A stretch of DNA of 64,000 nucleotides from Isoetes taiwanensis (lineage: Eukaryota; Streptophyta; Lycopodiopsida; Isoetales; Isoetaceae): the NCBI GenBank assembly GCA_021234155.1, contig JAJEKV010000053.1, positions 8,811,798 to 8,875,797 of the forward strand. The letters run 5' to 3'. Positions within the stretch are counted from its first letter, which is position 1; the number at the start of each line of letters is the position of its first letter. A model generated the notes under the pieces. That model was given only the letters and a program-made list of their open reading frames with translations. It did not search any database and had not been told where the DNA came from. A program made the translations under genes and the position numbers. Below are positions 13,861 to 25,783 of this stretch, in pieces.

Positions 13861-14040
13861 CTTGGTTCTAAGTCTAAGGCTTAGCCATTAATATTATCTA
13901 ACATTATTAAAAGAAACTAAATCATTAAGAATTATAATTCAAATACAAAACTGATTTTGTCCACCCTTGGTTGGCAGAAGGGGGAGTTGGAGGTTTCAAC
14001 CCCTGGGTGGGAGGTTCAATTCGCCATCTTGGGAATTACT

Positions 14041-14175
14041 TTAAGATGAGTTTAAATAGATTAAAAGCTAATCTAGCTAATTTCCACAGCTTAAATTAGT
14101 TACCAAGTTACAAATAGATTAAAAAGCTTAATCTAGCTAATTCCTAGCTTGGGTAATTAATACCAAGTAACTTTT
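14041..14175 (+). repeat. Two-unit tandem repeat, about 63 bp
   Basis: AAATAGATTAAAAGCTAATC followed by TAGCTAATTTC occurs near 14055. A close variant starts about 63 bases later with AAATAGATTAAAAAGCTTAA, and both units end in ACCAAGT. It lies immediately upstream of the longer minisatellite. Confidence 0.7.
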
Positions 14176-14207
14176 TAGCATGTTCTAGGTGCGAAATACT
14201 ATACAAG

Positions 14208-14765
14208 AAAATGTCTCACGCCGTTGCGCCCAGGCTAAAAAAATGAGATGTTCATTATCCTGGGTCTCCGGCTAAGCTCACATCGCTGCGCCTGGGCCGA
14301 AAAATGAGATGTTCATTATCATGCCCGGCGCGTCTCACCTGCGCCCGGGCCGAAAACAGATGTTCATTATTCCCACACGGGCGCTGACGTGTGACATCGC
14401 TGCGCCAAGGCTTGAAAATAAAGATGTTATTATCGCGTCTCCGGGCGCGGCGTGTGACACGTTAAGCCCCAGCCGAAAATGAGATGTTCATTACCATGGC
14501 CCCGGCGCGTCTCACATCGCTACGCCCGGGCTGAAAATGATATTCGTATTCCAGGTCTCCGGCGCTGACGTTCACGCCAGGCTGAAAATGAGATGTTCAT
14601 TATCCGGCCCAGCGCCGACGTAGTGACACGTTCTTGTGCTGAAAATAAGATGTTCATTATTCGCTCCGGTAGCGGCGCAGGCAAGTTCATTATCTGTCCG
14701 TTCAAAGCGCCGAGGCTGAAAATGAAGTGTTCATTATTCCGTCTTCGGCGCCGACGTGTGAACCA
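14208..14765 (+). repeat. Minisatellite, about ten units of roughly 45-65 bp
   Basis: Each unit has an AT-rich half, GAAAATGAGATGTTCATTAT, and a GC-rich half containing words such as CTCCGGCGC, GACGTGTGACA and CGCTGCGCC. About ten diverged units can be counted from the ATGTTCATTA core, whose variants fall near 14248, 14308, 14359, 14423, 14484, 14593, 14651, 14689 and 14729. Unit length varies by several bases, mostly in the GC-rich half. No conserved reading frame crosses the array. Confidence 0.8.
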
Positions 14766-14962
14766 TCCTATTTAAGCTTTAATTTTTTTTTGTTTATGCC
14801 CTTTCACTTTAACATTAGCTTTTAATCGGCATTAGCTTAGTGGAAAACTATAAAAATGAGAAAAAATTCTCCCATTTTCGGTGGGTTTGAGAATCCTATC
14901 AAGTTAGTACTCACTGGAGCATGGCGGTGCTTCAGCTCTTGGTCTCAAAGAATATTGCTCTC

Positions 14963-15325
14963 GACCACCGCGGACGTCCCCTCACTGTAGATAGTTACTC
15001 AGGAGTACAAACAGAGTTTCTTCCCCATACCAGCCCATGTCGTACAGGGCCCTTCACATGACACCCAAATGGCGGGTTCGGTGGGAAAAGTGAAGGGGTC
15101 ATTATACCAGATCTCCCTCGGGGCCTACTAAGCTTAAGCATAAACATACATGTCCCGTTATATAAAGAGGCAACACATATATCCACCCCAGGTGGCGTCA
15201 CATCGCAATAGACAATGATCGGCTAATGCATATGGGAAATCCTACCCAAGGCTCGGCACTCAAAGGGATGACCGACGCTTGGGTCCCGTCAGTTCATTGC
15301 GGGCAATTCATGGCAATGGATTTGG
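14963..15325 (+). repeat. LTR-like dispersed repeat, copy R2
   Basis: This is the second copy of the repeat at 4929-5277, in the same orientation, ending at ATGGCAATGGATTTGG. It contains TTATATAAAGAGG near 15158, which could be a TATA-type promoter box if this is an LTR. After 15325 the two copies no longer match. Confidence 0.5.
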
Positions 15326-15512
15326 ATTTTCAATATCTAATGCAACAAATGCCGCAACATTTTGACAAGTGGATCAAAAGTTATGGGGAAAACAACAAGA
15401 ATGAAGTTGTTGGTGCTGCATTAATTCGCAGCTAATAGTGGGTAGCCATTCCATTGGAGGATTCTTATGGGGATGAAATGAGATCTCAAATTTCCTCTAA
15501 TGTTTAAGGCGT

Positions 15513-17330
15513 TGGGGATCTAATGATATCCCCTCTTTCAGTTGCTTATAACCCGGGATTGCAACCTTTTCAAGCTTACCATGAAAACGCATTCCTCAAG
15601 ATGGAGTTCTTGAATTTCTAAACCTAGAAGCTCGTCATTTGAACATAAAAAATCTGGAATTAAGCAGTTATCTCTTGTTCCCTCAAATTTATAGCTGCCA
15701 TAACTCGGCAAAGACTAGCTTTTGCCTATCCTTTTCATCAGCAAACCATTTCAGCCTCTCTTCCTCAAAAAGCTTCTTTTTTTCTCTCATTTAAGCTTGC
15801 ATGCATTATTTAGTTCTCTGCACCGCCCTTTGGATAAACCGATCCTTGATTCTATTTTCTTCAACTCAATCTTCGCGATTCCATCCATTCATGCATAATC
15901 AGGTACCTATCACATGCACACACATTTATCGGCCTTACTTGGATACAAATGATACTAATTCATGACCATACTAAATGTTAGGAAACGGGTAATCTCACAA
16001 TCCCACATACATGACACAAAGCATATCTCGAGGGCTACAAACTATGAAACAACATATCTGGGCTATAAACTATAGCAACATACTATGTCAAAGCATATCT
16101 CAAAGGCTACGTACAAAACAAGATATCTCGGGCTACAAATTATAGCAAGATACTATGAAACAAATCATATCTCGGGCTACAAACTATAGCCTATCTAACT
16201 ATCTCTGGGACATCTTTTAACTACAAACTAAAACTACACTATATAAACTTTCGCTACATATAATGTAAGACAAAGTACAACCCAACTATACACACAATCG
16301 AAAGCCACAAACCATAATTTAGGCTAAAACCATGAACCATACATAAACCATAATTTAGGGCTATAACCAACACCTCAGTAGCATGAAAAGAACATTGAAC
16401 TTGGAATCACCATATCAAACCATAATTTAGAGCTAAAAACTAGCAAACATTTCATGCAATCACCACACAAACCATACACAAACCCTAACAAGTTACAAAA
16501 CAAAAAGCAATTTATGTGGGTTTGTAATCCCATTCTATTCTCGTGGACAATACAAATCACAACAAAGATGGAGCATACAAAATAATCTAAGACCTATTTA
16601 CTTATCTAAAAATGGTGAATACCTCAGTAAAAACAAACAAGCAAGATGTTTGATCATCAATTTTAAAATCAGATCCAAATTATACACTTTAAGTAATTCA
16701 TTGTGAAAAAAATAGAGAAACACTTACTTGAAACCCGCCAATTCCATTTGGCTATGAATTCGTTGCAGAAGTGTAAGATAATTAGTGGTCGCATGATCTT
16801 AAAACAAACTCAAGGTAAAAGATGTGAAGAAGGGATTACCACTTTTTGTTGCGCACTTTTTTTCAGATTTAGAAGTGACATTAGTCGGTCTCTTAATGAT
16901 AATTGAGTGCTCGCATGATTCTTCTCTTGTAACCTATTCACTAAAACCCTGTCCTCCTTACTCTAACTTTTGTGACCTTTGAATTTTGGTATGTGCTTGA
17001 AAAGATAACCAATTTATTTGTTTCCCTTCATCTCTTTGAAGAAAATAAGCAACAAAGAAAGGTTTGTGGAATTAGACCCCCCGAGCATGTTGTCTATCAA
17101 CATATACTTTCCTATAAAGATTCATTGAACTCATTCCTCTTGATAATTGGAGGTTCCTCAATTTGTAACAAGACTTAACCCCATGTCCCCCAAAATCGTT
17201 TTATTTCATTCCTTTTTATCAAACTCTCCTTTCCCTTATATATATAGATATATGACAATACACATCCGTGCTTAGTTCCTTCGCTGAAGCTGTCATTTCA
17301 CTACTTCACCATGATTATTTTCTCCACCAT
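15513..17330 (-). pseudogene. Broken 5' copy of the coiled-coil/zinc-finger gene
   Basis: This matches 58186-60015, the 5' part of the minus-strand gene described there. It includes the coiled-coil exon (15513-15905), the intron with its CATATCT.GGCTACAAACTAT repeats (about 16020-16200), and the first exon (about 16870-17330). The match starts abruptly at TTGGGGATCTAATGATATCC, inside the region that encodes the zinc finger in the other copy, so all downstream exons are absent. The frame is broken many times relative to the 58-60 kb copy. It cannot encode the full protein. Confidence 0.7.
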
Positions 17331-20300
17331 TCACTTCTTTGGTCTATTTCATCGTTGACCCTCAATAATAAGTCTCGATTCCTTTCATGATCTGAAAAAC
17401 TAAAATGCTAGGGGCGTAACAACTTGTCAGCCTTCCTTGAATTAGCCTCTCTCCTGTTATTCTTGACAAGCAGCGATATCACTTTCTCGTGAGCCGAGAA
17501 TGTCCGAAAGCTTTTTACATAACATAATTTGAGATGTGAACTTGCCTTCCCCTCCTATTCCCCCGATTGAATGAATATGGAAGAGCTTCTCCCGAGGTGA
17601 ATTTGCATCGAACGAAGTGGGAATTTTGAAAAATTCAAAAAATCGCTTCTTCCCACTTTTCCCACATTTTTCTCAGAAAGAATCCATTTTTGGAGGTATC
17701 CAAAAATGGAATCTCTTCTGGGATTAATAGTTCATTTCAAATTTTGAGGGCATATTTACTACAATTTTCAACTTCATTTTGTGGTTTCAAAATGCACATT
17801 TTGTGCCACCCTATCATGCATCAGAACTATATGTGTTTCCAAAAAGAAGAAAAACAAAGAATATCAAGGGCTGCAAGGGGACCCAAAAATATGGAAGATT
17901 ATCTGCCTACGAAAGAAGAATAAAATAATGAGTACAGGAAGCTACAAACACCAAGAAAACTAAAGAATAAGAAAATATGCACCATAAAAAAATATAGAAA
18001 AGAAACATGGAACATTTGAGGTCGCAGAGCAACCCAAAGTATGGAAACCAAAGACGTAGATGGTTAACTGACCAAAAAAAAAAGAAATGGAAAGGGATGC
18101 ATATGATCGATGTAGACAAACCATCAAGGGAGGGAGGGTGAGGGAACCGGTAGGATAGAGAAGATGAAAAAAACTAGCTCGCTCAAGAGAACGGGATGAC
18201 TAAAACAAATGAAAGAGGTCAATAAAATAGGGAATGCAGGGCGCCCCTTATCCAAGGAACGGTTGCCTATTGCTATCGCAATAGAACCGTGGTGATTCCT
18301 ATGGGTCCTAAGGACAACATATATATGTCGCTGATAGAAGAGGAATAAATCTCAATATAGACAATGAAAGAAAAGAAGCTCAGAAATGAAATACGCCCGG
18401 ATAGGAAGAGAGAAAACAAGACCCTCAAGGGTCACTCGGAATAAATACTTTTGAAAACAGAATGTATACAAGGCTGATGGAAGACAAAAAGCAAAAAGCG
18501 GAACGGCACAAGCGTGAAGGCACAAAAAGAGAATAAACCCGCATTAAAGGAGGATGAGCGCATCATGTCGCGCTTAATGAAACAAACAAAATCATAGACT
18601 TAACAACATAGGATGGCTAGACTACACCTACATCAATGGAACAGATGAGATAAAAGAGATAAGAGGGGATAAAGAGATAAAACGAGGCAAAAGAGCAATG
18701 GGACAAACAAGGAGAAGGGCGAGGAAGGAGTTCCGTAGTAATCTTGGAGATAACTCATCTAGAGCAAAGGAGCAAACGAAGGCAAACTGGAGAAAAAAAA
18801 AAGAAAGAGCAAACTAAGGAAAATGGAGCAAAGGGGAAAAAGAAGATAGAGACAAAGGAGCCAAGAGAATCAAAATGAGCGGTGTAAGCCAGAGGTCGAA
18901 CAATGAGATGCATAAGAAAATGAAGAACACAATAGAACAATGCCGTGAAAAATGGAAGAGGAGCATAAAACTAAGGAGAAGATGGAATATAGAAGCAAGA
19001 GATGAGGAAAGGAATTCATGGAACAACAAGAAACAGAGCCATAAACATGGCGACATCAACAGAGGGACGATGGCAAATGACTAATGCACCAATAAATACT
19101 ACAAAGAAAAAGATTCATAAAACCAACTATCCTAACTAGCAAGAAACAAGGTGCAAGAAGACAAAGAAATCAAAGAAGAAACTGATGTAACTAAAGGAGT
19201 AATAGAATCACCAGAGTTAAACATAACAACAAGCCAAAAGGAAATTAATGAAGGAAACAGTGCAATCCGAATCGAATAAAGAAATGCCATCAAATGAAGC
19301 TACTGAGATAATGAGGAGCCTATAGTAAAAAGGGGCACAACAAACCCATAATAGAAGTCAAAACTAATAGAATAGATTGAAAATGTGGAGTAAAGAAAGG
19401 GAATAACGAGTCCATAAGGATCACTGGAATAAAATGAAACAGAATGCATAGATGAGGCTAATGGGATATATGGAGCAAGGGAAACAAAAACCGTAGATAA
19501 CAAAGGGTCAATGCGAAAAAACACAGAAACATAAAAACTAGAGAAAAGGGGCCAAAAATAACTTAAATGACAAAGTAAAATGTCTTATAAAAAAAAAACA
19601 AACAACCTATTGACAAACTTGAACAAATGTAAACAAAAAGCATAAAAGCGCTTTTGAAAAATAGAAATCATGGAAAAAAAAATGAGCGGACGTTAAAAAC
19701 AAATTGAGATATTGAAGGAAATGGCAGAGGATGGACCAAATCTCAAAAACAAAGCTTAAAGCAAAAGGACAATTGTTTGATAAAATGATAAAAGAAGGGC
19801 AAAAGACACCGAAAGTGAAACCACTAGAACAAACGGCACACAAAAAGGATTTAAAGGGACCAACAACCCGACGAAATAGCACCAAGGATCGGATATCATC
19901 TTTGAAGTAGAAGTGAACACGTTAAGTGAACACAACGTAAAAAAACAAAAATGCAATATAATGAATATGCTAAATGGATCTAATGTTCATGTATCCCAAA
20001 AAGTTTTTGCAATATAGGCATAAAACATGTAGAAATCTTAATGTAGAAAGGAATTAGATGGTAATCAAGAACGAGGGGAAAACGAGTAAAAGAGTGGTAC
20101 ATACAAGTAATCAAGAATACAAAACCACCGACAACCATGCACAAAGCAACATAGAGAAGTAAATGGAACATGTCGGACAAGTAAAACCAAAACCACAAAA
20201 ATCATGGAAGAAAGAGAGGCTCAAAACTAAATAAGAAAAAGTAAAATTAGAAGAATTCGCGCTAATGAGACAACTAATATAGTCAAATCACCAAATCGAC

Positions 20301-21206
20301 AAATTCATAACACATGGGACCACCCGAATGGTCACAACTTACAACTGAACGAACACGTGAGGGCAATACAAGAATCAACCATGACACGCAAACATTGAGC
20401 ACTCAAATTTTGACACCCATGGCCAAAGATAACAAATAGTAAGCGAGCAATGGCAACGCGCTATGGGCAAAGTGTCATGGAGCCATGGAGTAAATAGGAA
20501 TAAAAAATGAGAGATAATAGAAATATACAAAAGAAATGGAAGTGACAAGGCAAATGAAAATAGTACCAAATGAAAATACGGCAAACATCGGAATGGAGAG
20601 TGGACCACCTTCATGCAAATACAACAAACTACCAAATCACGTAACCATAATAATCGGTGAATCTCATAACTTGAAAAGAAGACTAATAAAGTCCTTCTAA
20701 ACCTTCCATTCACCACCCAGATGTTTGCTTAAAAAAGCATTCCCAAAACCAACCGCATTACAACGAAGAAATTAACTTATTTATACAAACACCATCAAAA
20801 TAACGTCCGAAGTTAAAACCAGGGCCATTTCAAAATGCAAGAAATCATATAAGGGCATCAAATGCAACATATGAGGTTAGAGAAAATATATATGGGCCTT
20901 TGAATGCAAAACCATCAAATGCAATGTCCGAGATTGTAGAAAATTAGGGGGCATTTCAAATGCAAAAACGGGGGTCAAACCTTAATCAAGAATGCATGCA
21001 ACCATCCATCTCTACCAATAAAGCAACGCCATAAGAATGTCGACATATCCACCGATGAATGGAGAGACTATGTCCATGGAGACTTGGGCTCCTCGGAAAT
21101 GCACTGAAAATGACCACCGGTCTCTATGAGGCATGTTATTAATGCAAATACCCCCTCGAAGCTCATCAAGAGGAGTTAGAACAAACCCGAATACCGCTAA
21201 ATGTAC
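15513..21206 (+). repeat. Large duplicated block C1 (matches 58186-64000)
   Basis: The same order of landmarks is seen in both places over about 5.7 kb: the gene 5' part, the AGAATCCATTTTTGGAGGTA tract, the GAGGGAGGGTGAGGGAA tract, the hairpin around CTATTGCTATCGCAATAG, the long purine-rich stretch, and the tail AAGCTCATCAAGAGGAG. The copies differ by many small changes. The C2 copy is cut off by the end of the window at this same tail, so the true length is unknown. Confidence 0.85.
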
Positions 21207-22150
21207 CATAATCACGCCACAAATGAGGTGCAATCACTCCTCGGAAAAAGCAAAGAACTAGACTTCAACCTACATACACGAGATCGTAAAACAACAACTA
21301 TCCCATGGGCGTTTTTGCACCCCTAGTCCAAGAAAGCCTTAATAGCACACGAGATGCTATAGTAGTAGAAAAGGATCGTAAAAAGGAAAAAGATCATAGT
21401 TGTTGTTGACCGAGAATCGAACTTTAAAAACGCTAGCTAGGTGGAATGCAATGTGAAAGAAAAACCATAGCCGGAGACAAAAGAACCCATGTGAAGTGCA
21501 TACAAGAACCAAGGGTGAAACCAACAAGCTTAAAGGAGTGATATGAAAAACCGCAAACCAATGGAAATGCGGCAAACCCATCAAGGCTTGCAAAACCACC
21601 AGGCAAGCTAAAAGAACGAAAAACAAAATTTTACCCCTATATATATTATGAATCTCAAAAAATAAAAACTCGTATACACAATGCATACCAAAAATAGGGT
21701 AATATCACCTTCTAAGCAATGCTCTGAATACAACCACAAAGATAATGGGAAAGAGAGCAATTCAAGATGGACCTCTAAAGGAAATAATGGAGATAAAGAT
21801 GCGGCCCTTTGGTTAAACAACAAAAACGAAAACAACCGGAAAGGAACACAAACTTCAAGAAACAAATTAACTTTAAAAAGCGTAACCCATTACGTCACAA
21901 AACACCAAATTTTAAAATGCCGAACAATGGAGCAAAAGGGAAACTATATCTTACAAAAGGAACAATGTAAAATGTCGAGGGATGAAACCAGAAATGAAAG
22001 ACCACTCAATACTGATGAGCAAAACCATGCTAAGCTTGCCGGAGACCATAGGGTGGGCAACGGGGAATAAAAACAAGGGAGAAAAAAAAAACAAGATCAT
22101 AGAGGCCACCATGAAAAATATAAAACAAAAGAAAAAATTTAAAAAAGAAG
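17840..22150 (+). other. Strongly purine-rich, gene-poor tract
   Basis: The plus strand is dominated by A and G; for example, 46 of the 60 bases from 18841 are purines. The minus strand therefore shows long frames rich in Phe, Leu, Ser and Cys, which I regard as composition artefacts. The tract lies inside and just beyond the duplicated block C1. It could be the non-coding interior of a large retrotransposon derivative, but no LTR, primer site or polyprotein motif was found. Confidence 0.5.
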
Positions 22151-22683
22151 GGGGCACCGATACCCTGTTATCCCACCATTAAGCATCTCATAAGCAGAGG
22201 CAGAGGGCTGCTATGTGGCCACCCGCCAGAGAAGAATCTACCTGGATTGAAACTAAGACCTAATCTATGAGATTCCCATCCGGATGGAGAGGATATGAGC
22301 AGCACGGCCAACTGGAAACCCAGTTATGGAAAGCAATGCAGCAGACATGGAAGGCTGAAAATCCTAATACATAAACTAGAGAAGAAATCGGAATCGTGAA
22401 GCGTACCATTTTAAGAAAACTCAAGAAGGCCTTTAATGAAAAATGACGCAAAGAAAGCAGGGGTCACCCCGCCGAGCATCCCGCAGAGTATGCTTCACAA
22501 AACGTAGATGATTCCGCAATCGTAAAAGCATGAAGAATCCCGGTGCCAAAAAATGAAAAGAGAAAACTAGAGAGGCCACATCCGTGAAGGGCGTGTCACG
22601 TGGGAAAGGAAGGCATGAATAGGAAGAGGGCATGGAAGAAAAAGGCAAAAAGCTACAAACCGCCACAAAGAAACCCCAAAATT

Positions 22684-22840
22684 CAGATGCATCCAAGCAA
22701 CCAAAAAATCGGAGAAGAGATCTAGATGCATCCAAGCAACAAAAAAAGACGGGAAAAAGAGATCCATATGCGCCCAACAAACCGAAAATACCAGAGAAAG
22801 AGGTCCGTAGGCATCCAAAGACCCAACAATACTGTGAGGG
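22684..22840 (+). repeat. Four-unit tandem repeat, 39-42 bp
   Basis: The core GATGCATCCAAGCAACCAAA occurs at 22686. Variants start at about 22725, 22767 and 22808, giving periods of 39, 42 and 41 bases. Each unit ends in a GAGAAAGAG-like purine run. The last unit is the most degraded. Confidence 0.75.
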
Positions 22841-22989
22841 GAAACAAAACAATCAGAAGCATCTACGCAACTCACAAAACCGAGAAAGAGACTGACCGAC
22901 CAATGGTCTTCAAAATCAGTCAGAAATCTGTTGTAACTCATGAAACCTCTAAAACCAATATCCGCTAAAGCCACCAACCACCCCGCAAC

Positions 22990-23065
22990 AATCCAATAGG
23001 TATGAGTGTGGATGTAAATCCTGACAATCCAAAAGGTATGAATGTGGATGTAAATCGTGACCTGA
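22990..23065 (+). repeat. Two-unit tandem repeat, about 38 bp
   Basis: ACAATCCAATAGGTATGAGT and ACAATCCAAAAGGTATGAAT head two consecutive units, each followed by GTGGATGTAAATC.TGAC. Confidence 0.8.
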
Positions 23066-23102
23066 AATGTAAGAAGTCGAAGATGGTCAAAGCAACAACA
23101 AA

Positions 23103-23251
23103 ACTAGTAGGATAGAGAAGATGAAAAAACTAGTTTCAAGAGAACTGGCGACGGAAACAATGAAAGAGGTCAATAAATAAATAGTGCAAAAAAGGGGCGC
23201 CCCATCTGGTAATGGGTTCTATTGCTATACTTAATGGGAACCGTGGCATCT
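23103..23251 (+). repeat. About 150-bp direct repeat (third copy)
   Basis: This matches 18147-18293 and 60860-61006. It starts with TAGGATAGAGAAGATGAAAA and ends with ACCGTGGCAT. The 18.1-kb and 23.1-kb copies are about 4.95 kb apart in the same orientation and bracket the purine-rich tract. The D1 block starts immediately after this copy. The copies contain the short palindrome described at 60962, degraded here. Confidence 0.75.
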
Positions 23252-23255
23252 GACC

Positions 23256-24390
23256 AAATTTATAAACAAACAATTGGTAGTCCCTTTAACCCAAGCGCCC
23301 AATTGGGTTGCTATCTTGATCATTTTGGTCACCTCATTAATCCTAGAATCATAATGTAAACACACAATGGCTCTAGATCATTTCTCATTAATTGCTATTT
23401 TTTCCCCACAGATCTATACATGTAGGTAACAATTGCTTTTGATATTACGTAATTGCATCTTTTGCACGCTCTTTTGTAGGATGTTCATCCCATTTACACT
23501 ACAAAAGTTAGGGTTTGTATCTTAGTATTGCCATAACTTTGCTTGATGTTGTTTAATTGAGGTTCCGCTTCCCATTAGACTTTTAAAAATGCAGGGCAAA
23601 ATATCCAATGATGAGGTATGCTATGGAGAGTCAGTCCCCCAATCGTCAGGACATCTTGTAACCTAGGGGTGCCTGAACAAGGGGGGTTCACCTAAGGGTG
23701 CTTTGAACATATATACTCTACCCAGAGGGTTTCTTTTTCTAGAGGGTGTTTTTTTCCATGTGACTCACGATGCAACATAAATTTAAACCGAGGACTTGGA
23801 AGATTTCTAAGCCAGTATACAGGCAAAAGCAGTTTTTTCAGTAACCTTAACGGGGTTTTGAAAGATTTCTAAGGCATATACAAAGGGGTTTTGGTGATCC
23901 CTTCCACTTGAATGTACATACCCCCCCATATGTGGTGCAATCCCTTGTGGCCCAAACCTGTTGGAGAAATGTCCACAAAAGATGGAGCCTCATAATACTT
24001 ATAGTTGCCTAGGCAAAACACATACCTTGTGCAAGAGATAGCGAGTTCGCTGGAAATGGGATGCTCGCGAAAACAAAAAAAAAACCTATAAGTTAAACTC
24101 TAAATGCACCATTACCATCCTCATAGCTCTCAATATGTCTTTTTGAAACCTTTCATCCATGAAGGCAACAAGAAAACGAGCATGAAGAAGTTTATTATCC
24201 TTCAGTTTTTGCAAGGTTGAGGTTATCTAAACAAATCAAGCAAGCCGCTGTAAGCTGATATTCCAAATCATAATGAAGATGAATTCAAACCATCAAACTC
24301 TTCCATCACGTGCCCATTTTCCATAGTCTAGACCTGTTTCCAATTGTATTTGGCCGCGCTAAACCTTTGCCCGCCACATCAGCTGAAAAA
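23256..24390 (+). repeat. Duplicated block D1 (matches 38465-39600)
   Basis: This is collinear with 38465-39600 from ACAATTGGTAGTCCCT to the tract ending TAAACCTTTGCCC. Both copies contain ACCTAGGGGTGCCTGAACAA and a repeated AGATTTCTAAGGCATATAC. After the shared end, D1 continues into E1 while D2 continues into block B. I see no gene. Confidence 0.8.
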
Positions 24391-24391
24391 C

Positions 24392-24996
24392 GTAGTTTCT
24401 TTATTCACCTCATAATAAGAAACGGTAAGATTTGGCTCCTGGCTGACCTGATTAATATAAAGATCTTAGGGTTGTTCGATGATACACATATTGAAGATTT
24501 TGGGAAGACACATGATTGGTAAGATAGGTTCAAAGGGAAGTCACAACCTCAATGTTTTAATATGTTATCATACCTAGGTTTTCAATGGTTGCTAAATGGT
24601 TCAACCATTGTTAATATTCTCGTAAAGGAGATATGGCGGTTAAAATGTAAAATTAGAAATATAGATTTGGAGGAATGCTTGATCGAATTTGGGATAAATA
24701 GAAGATGTATGAGCGATGTAATATACAGTGAGATAGTTGAAAACTTGAACACTTGTCTTCAAAGGTAAAATATGCTTCGAGGTTTTGTAATTTAATTAGA
24801 CTTGTGGATCAAGTGAAAAAGTGATTATCACGTGGGTTGATTCACCTAATATTACAATGGTTAAATTGATAAAGGATTTGCTTCTATGCTCATGCCAAGT
24901 GAAGTATTAGGAATGATTATTGTCTTTGAGTATCTAGAGGATTATTTGTGCTAATGGCTATATGGATAGTTACATTGAGTCATTAAGATTCTAACA
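24392..24996 (+). repeat. Duplicated block E1 (matches 29488-30092)
   Basis: The two copies run in parallel from TAGTTTCTTTATT to GAGTCATTAAGATTCTAA. Two short plus-strand frames (24310-24522 and 24562-24768) are broken in the other copy and show no motif. Block E2 sits directly in front of block A. Confidence 0.75.
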
Positions 24997-25575
24997 AAGG
25001 TATACGAGAAGCGAGGTAGTCAATATGTCAAGGGGATTTGAGCTGCTTGTTAAATGCTATAGAAGTATTTGAGGAGATTACGGTTTCAAGTGTGGAAGAA
25101 GGTCAAACATGTAATCGGAGAGCTAGAAGATCTTTGGGATCTGATTGAAACAACGAAGAAGAATCAAAGCTAAGAAGCTTACTAGAAAGGTTGTGTGAAG
25201 AGTTCAAATCTTTGGAAGTAATGAAAGAAGTTTAAGCTGAAGAGGTAAGTGAGGTATCAGCAAAGGAGGTTGCGAGACAAAGCCGTGATGAAAAAAATAA
25301 TTCTGAAACAAGTAAGTTCACAGTATCAGGCCGAAGTTAAGAGGTATGACACCTAAACAAATGTGGAATTATATGCTAGTGAGTATGAGGAAAAGACATC
25401 CTGGTTTCATTGATGTGTTGGAGAATGAGCTAAGAAGATTGAAGTTTAATGAAAATGATGATGTCAATGAAGTTTGCAAACTTTGACAATGGATTAACGG
25501 TTAGAGAGGGAGCCGTAGTTTATACTCAAGAACAAAGTAGTGTTAGCAATGTCGGGCTTACTCAAGTCTAGGTCC
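24997..25575. other. Anonymous, possibly decayed gag-like sequence
   Basis: Broken plus-strand frames rich in Glu, Lys and Arg precede the copia relic. They could be remains of its gag region, but I cannot point to a diagnostic motif. Confidence 0.3.
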
Positions 25576-25783
25576 TTTTATCATTCTCTCGATTCAACCT
25601 TGTCAATTCTTGGCTTGTACAATTTTGTTTCAACAAAGTCCGTCCCCTTTAATAATAATTTTCTAGTGGCTGGATTATATATTCTATACCCCTTTTGAGC
25701 TCATCATATCAACTAGATACCTATTGTTGACTATTATCATCAAGTTTGGACCTAGTTCTTTGGTTGTACTAGGTCAAACAACC
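25576..25783 (-). repeat. Inverted-repeat arm of the rearranged copia relic (left)
   Basis: Its reverse complement matches 27321-27543 with few differences, sharing GGGGTATAGAATATATAATC and TGTACAAGCCAAGAATTGAC. It encodes the region just C-terminal to the integrase core. Confidence 0.8.

Noticed and set aside
13977-14030. GGTTCAATTCG-like word that resembles a tRNA B box, suggesting a tRNA gene or SINE
   Set aside because: No A box at the right distance, no cloverleaf and no defined ends could be found.
14208-14765. Regularly spaced repeats resembling a CRISPR array
   Set aside because: There is no constant repeat with unique spacers. Whole units are diverged copies, the spacing varies, and the context is plant nuclear DNA.
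18755-22157. Many minus-strand frames encoding hydrophobic Phe/Leu/Ser-rich peptides that look like membrane proteins
   Set aside because: They follow from the pyrimidine-rich minus strand. None is conserved in frame between the C1 and C2 copies.
18147-23251. The 150-bp direct repeats as LTRs of one 5.1-kb element
   Set aside because: No primer site follows the first copy, no polypurine tract precedes the second, and no target duplication is visible. Kept only as direct repeats.
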